Source of the DNA: Phaeobacter sp. G2
GTDB lineage: Bacteria; Pseudomonadota; Alphaproteobacteria; Rhodobacterales; Rhodobacteraceae
Reading direction: 5' to 3'
Length of the DNA: 64,000 bases
Assembly: GCA_025163595.1 (NCBI GenBank)
Contig: CP104102.1
Span: 1-64,000 of the forward strand
Below are positions 61,431-64,000 of the stretch, in pieces; the stretch's first letter is position 1; every line of letters begins with the position of its first letter. The notes under the pieces are model-generated. The model was given only the letters and a program-made list of their open reading frames with translations, was not told where the DNA came from and did not search any database. Both the position numbers and the translations under genes were made by a program.

Positions 61431-63236
61431 ATGCACTTATCACGGATTGTGATTGAGAACTTTCGGAATTTTTCAAAACTGGACGTAGCCCTCGATGGAA
61501 ACGTTGTTGTGGTTGGCGAAAACAAGGTCGGCAAAAGCAACCTGATGCATGCCCTCCGGTTGCTGTTTGATCCCTCTCTGCCCGACAGCGCCCGTGAACT
61601 TGGCCTCGCCGATTTCTGGGACGGCCTTGGGGGCCTGAAAGAAGACGACAAGATAGTCATTGGTGTCGAAATCGAAGAATTTGACACTGACCTCGATATC
61701 CTTGCTCTACTCACGGACTTCCGCCTCGACGATGACCCCGACACGGTCCGCCTGACCTACGAATGTCGCGCACGACCGGGATTGGGCCGTGCGCCAACAT
61801 CGGATGACGACCTGGAGTTCATTTGTTTCGGCGGCGAAAGCGAGACGAAACGTTTCGGCCATGACCTCCGCCGCCGCCTGACCATGGACCTGTTGCCAGC
61901 TCTTCGTGACGCCGAAGGTGATCTCGCGGCGTGGCGCCGATCGCCTCTACGCCCGCTCATCGAGGAAGCTTTCGCCGACATCGACCAGGCAGATCTTGAT
62001 GAGATCGGTGAAGCAATCGAGGAAGCTACCGAAAAATTGACGGCGTTCCCGAGTGTCGGGGATCTTGAGAAAGACCTCGGACAACTCTTTGCAGCCATGA
62101 GCGGCCCCAAGCAGGATGTCAAACCACGGCTTGGCTTTGGCGCCACCGATGTCACACGCCTTTTTCGCAACATAAGGCTGCTGATCGATGACGGCAGGCG
62201 GTCCATCAATGACGCAAGTCTGGGCTCGGCCAACATCATGTTCCTGAGCCTCAAGATGCTGGAACTGAGCAGGCTGATTGCGGAGAACCATCGCGATCAT
62301 ACGCTATTGGCCATCGAAGAACCTGAAGCCCACCTTCACCCGCATTTGCAACGATCAGTTTATCGCCACCTTTTTAAGTCAGTTGATAATCCTGATCAGC
62401 AGAAGCAAATGTCAGTGCTACTGACTTCGCACTCGCCGCATATTGCCAGCGTTGCCCCGTTGCGTTCCATTCTCTTGCTCAAAGAGAAAGCTGACGAGGG
62501 CACGACCGGCTGCTCTACAGCGTCGATAAGACTGACAGATGATGAGGTCGACGATCTCACGCGGTATCTGGATGTGACGCGTGCTGAGATGCTTTTCGCC
62601 CGCGGTATCATTTTGGTCGAAGGCGACGCAGAAAAATTCCTTGTCCCACTCTTCGCTGAGGCTCTTGGCTGTTCGCTCGATATGCTCGGAATTACCGTGT
62701 GCTCAGTCGCCGGGACAAATTTCACGCCCTATGCGAAATTTTTGACCTCCCTGGACATTCCCTTCTCGATCATTACAGATTGGGATCCAATGCCGAAGAG
62801 CAAATCCTTGGCCGTAAATCGAGGAATCAAACTTGCGGTCGCGATCGAGCGCGCCAGAACAAAAAAAATCCCAAGAGCGCTCGCAAAGGAATTGGAAGAC
62901 ATCGCCGAAAACAAGGATGAAGACGATCTCGCAGATCGCTTCGAAGATTTCGGCATTTATACGAACATCCGCACTCTTGAGACAGATCTGTACGAAGACG
63001 GGTTCGCAGCTGACATTCTCGACACGCTCAACGAAGGAAAATGGAGCAAGGCGAGACAAGCGCAGGTCGATGCCTGGATTGCTGATCACGACAGTATCGA
63101 CCACGACCAGATGCTCAAGCTGATCGATGTGGTTGGGAAAGGGCGCTTTGCACAACGCCTTGCCTCTAAAATCGAAGGACGAAAGCCCCCGCGCTATATC
63201 GAAGATGCTATCCGACATGTGGTGAAACGTGTCTGA
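61431..63236 (+). CDS. gajA: GajA-like OLD-family ATPase/TOPRIM nuclease
   Basis: 601 residues. N-terminal ABC-type ATPase: ENFRNFSKLD, Walker A GENKVGKSNL (29-38), signature-like region, Walker B LLAIEEPEAHLHPHLQ, switch His in SHSPH. The TOPRIM part starts at ILVEGDAEKF (about residue 396) with ITDWD later. This is the OLD nuclease plan of GajA, the Gabija DNA-cutting subunit. ATG 61431 is preferred over an upstream 12-residue extension. It overlaps the helicase start by 8 nt. Confidence 0.9.
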   Translation: MHLSRIVIENFRNFSKLDVALDGNVVVVGENKVGKSNLMHALRLLFDPSLPDSARELGLADFWDGLGGLKEDDKIVIGVEIEEFDTDLDILALLTDFRLDDDPDTVRLTYECRARPGLGRAPTSDDDLEFICFGGESETKRFGHDLRRRLTMDLLPALRDAEGDLAAWRRSPLRPLIEEAFADIDQADLDEIGEAIEEATEKLTAFPSVGDLEKDLGQLFAAMSGPKQDVKPRLGFGATDVTRLFRNIRLLIDDGRRSINDASLGSANIMFLSLKMLELSRLIAENHRDHTLLAIEEPEAHLHPHLQRSVYRHLFKSVDNPDQQKQMSVLLTSHSPHIASVAPLRSILLLKEKADEGTTGCSTASIRLTDDEVDDLTRYLDVTRAEMLFARGIILVEGDAEKFLVPLFAEALGCSLDMLGITVCSVAGTNFTPYAKFLTSLDIPFSIITDWDPMPKSKSLAVNRGIKLAVAIERARTKKIPRALAKELEDIAENKDEDDLADRFEDFGIYTNIRTLETDLYEDGFAADILDTLNEGKWSKARQAQVDAWIADHDSIDHDQMLKLIDVVGKGRFAQRLASKIEGRKPPRYIEDAIRHVVKRV

Positions 63237-64000
63237 CGCGTCCATCTACCTGAAAGCTGCCGAAGATCTACGGGCCAACCCTGCACAATGGGCAGCCTAC
63301 GAATCCAAGGGACACTGTGTTGTCCTTGCTGGGCCAGGTAGCGGGAAGACAAAGACCTTGACCGTCAAGTTGGCACGTCTTCTGGCCGAAGATATTCAGG
63401 AGCCACGGGGCCTCGCCTGCATCACCTACAACAATGAATGCGCCCGGGAGCTCGAAACCAGACTATCAGCGCTCGGCATTGAGGCCGGAAGAAGAGCGTT
63501 TATTGGGACTGTCCACTCCTTCTCCCTTACACAGATCGTCCTACCGTATGCCAAGGCAGCCGACATGGGGCTCCCCGACGAGTTTTGCGTCGCAACCCGC
63601 GCGGAGCGGCGTCAAGCATTGGAAACCGCTTATAGGAAGGTGATTGGCGGGCGTGACAACCCACAACAGCTCGATTTCACGATGGGCACCTACCGTCGAT
63701 CCATTCTGAACAGAAGCAGCGCGGAATGGCGTGAAACTGATCCCGAGATGGCCGCATTGGTTGAGGCCTTTGAGGCCGAACTCAGGGCAATGGGGCGAAT
63801 TGATTTTGACGATATGCCTCTTCTGGCCGTCAGGGCGCTGCGCGAACATGAATGGCTGCAGCGCGCCATTCTCGCCAAGTACCCCGTTCTTGTTGTCGAT
63901 GAATATCAAGACCTCGGAAGAGCGCTCCATCGTATGGTCATGGGCTTGTGTTTCAGCACCGGGATGAAGCTTTTCGCAGTCGGAGACGCCGACCAATCCA
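63229..64000 (+). CDS. gajB: GajB-like UvrD-family helicase, 3' end outside window
   Basis: Frame open from GTG 63229 to the window end (257 codons). Walker A LAGPGSGKTKT, motif Ib-like TVHSFSLTQ, motif II VVDEYQDLG and GDADQS at the end are those of UvrD/Rep helicases. A UvrD-like helicase directly after an OLD nuclease is the Gabija pair. The start overlaps GajA by 8 nt, so they are coupled. Confidence 0.9.
   Translation, partial: MSDASIYLKAAEDLRANPAQWAAYESKGHCVVLAGPGSGKTKTLTVKLARLLAEDIQEPRGLACITYNNECARELETRLSALGIEAGRRAFIGTVHSFSLTQIVLPYAKAADMGLPDEFCVATRAERRQALETAYRKVIGGRDNPQQLDFTMGTYRRSILNRSSAEWRETDPEMAALVEAFEAELRAMGRIDFDDMPLLAVRALREHEWLQRAILAKYPVLVVDEYQDLGRALHRMVMGLCFSTGMKLFAVGDADQS

Noticed and set aside
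1..64000. CRISPR array, rRNA or tRNA genes
   Set aside because: No regularly spaced repeats and no tRNA or rRNA-like sequence were recognised on reading.

Overview
The window is a high-GC segment from an alphaproteobacterium. The style of the etfBA pair, the VirB/VirD4 gene complement, DUF736, PCu(A)C and the Sco/CcdA genes all fit Rhodobacterales, but no rRNA or housekeeping marker is present to prove it. Most of the window reads as mobile DNA: an integrative conjugative element or a conjugative plasmid carrying metal-resistance and phage-defence cargo. No integrase, rep gene, tRNA or CRISPR array was seen.

Layout. (1) 1-5330: a cyclic-ketone type catabolic cluster: Baeyer-Villiger monooxygenase (cut by the window start), short-chain dehydrogenase, electron transfer flavoprotein etfBA and a PcaF-like 3-oxoadipyl-CoA thiolase. 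(2) 5652-18221: a small XRE regulator, small hypothetical genes, then a nearly gapless VirB type IV secretion cluster (VirB1-VirB6, VirB8-VirB11 and a VirB7-like lipoprotein). One member is a VirB5-like protein with a lytic transglycosylase domain inserted. (3) 18518-38950: metal and stress cargo. It holds a YnfA/MerR pair divergent from a Zn/Cd/Pb P-type ATPase, then a long minus-strand run of tightly overlapping genes for periplasmic copper and thiol handling (multicopper oxidase, DUF411, cytochrome c, two thioredoxin-like proteins, Sco, PCu(A)C, CcdA), then a mer operon (merR divergent from merT-P-F-A), then a UDG/VOC/GNAT/GST block, a cupredoxin/DUF4142 pair and an AraC/CMD unit. (4) 39553-45698: the remaining transfer genes (VirD4 coupling protein, relaxase, accessory protein), a candidate oriT at about 44159-44187, and DUF736. 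(5) 46694-64000: a defence island.

Defence island. A translationally coupled operon encodes a metallo-beta-lactamase-fold protein, a fused E2-E1-JAB protein (a Cap2 plus Cap3 architecture) and a patatin phospholipase. It resembles type II CBASS but has no CD-NTase. It is divergent from an XRE/ImmA pair, with a large inverted repeat between them, reminiscent of the CapH/CapP control of CBASS. Next come an AbiEi/AbiEii toxin-antitoxin pair coupled to a TIR-like protein, a truncated scpB remnant, a TniA-TniB-TniQ transposon with visible 28-bp terminal repeats, and a Fic protein directly followed by a Gabija pair (GajA OLD nuclease and GajB helicase, the latter running off the window).

The best candidate for an undescribed system is the MBL / E2-E1-JAB / patatin operon with its XRE/ImmA regulators (46694-52650). 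The Fic-Gabija and AbiE-TIR couplings, and the VirB5-transglycosylase fusion, come next.
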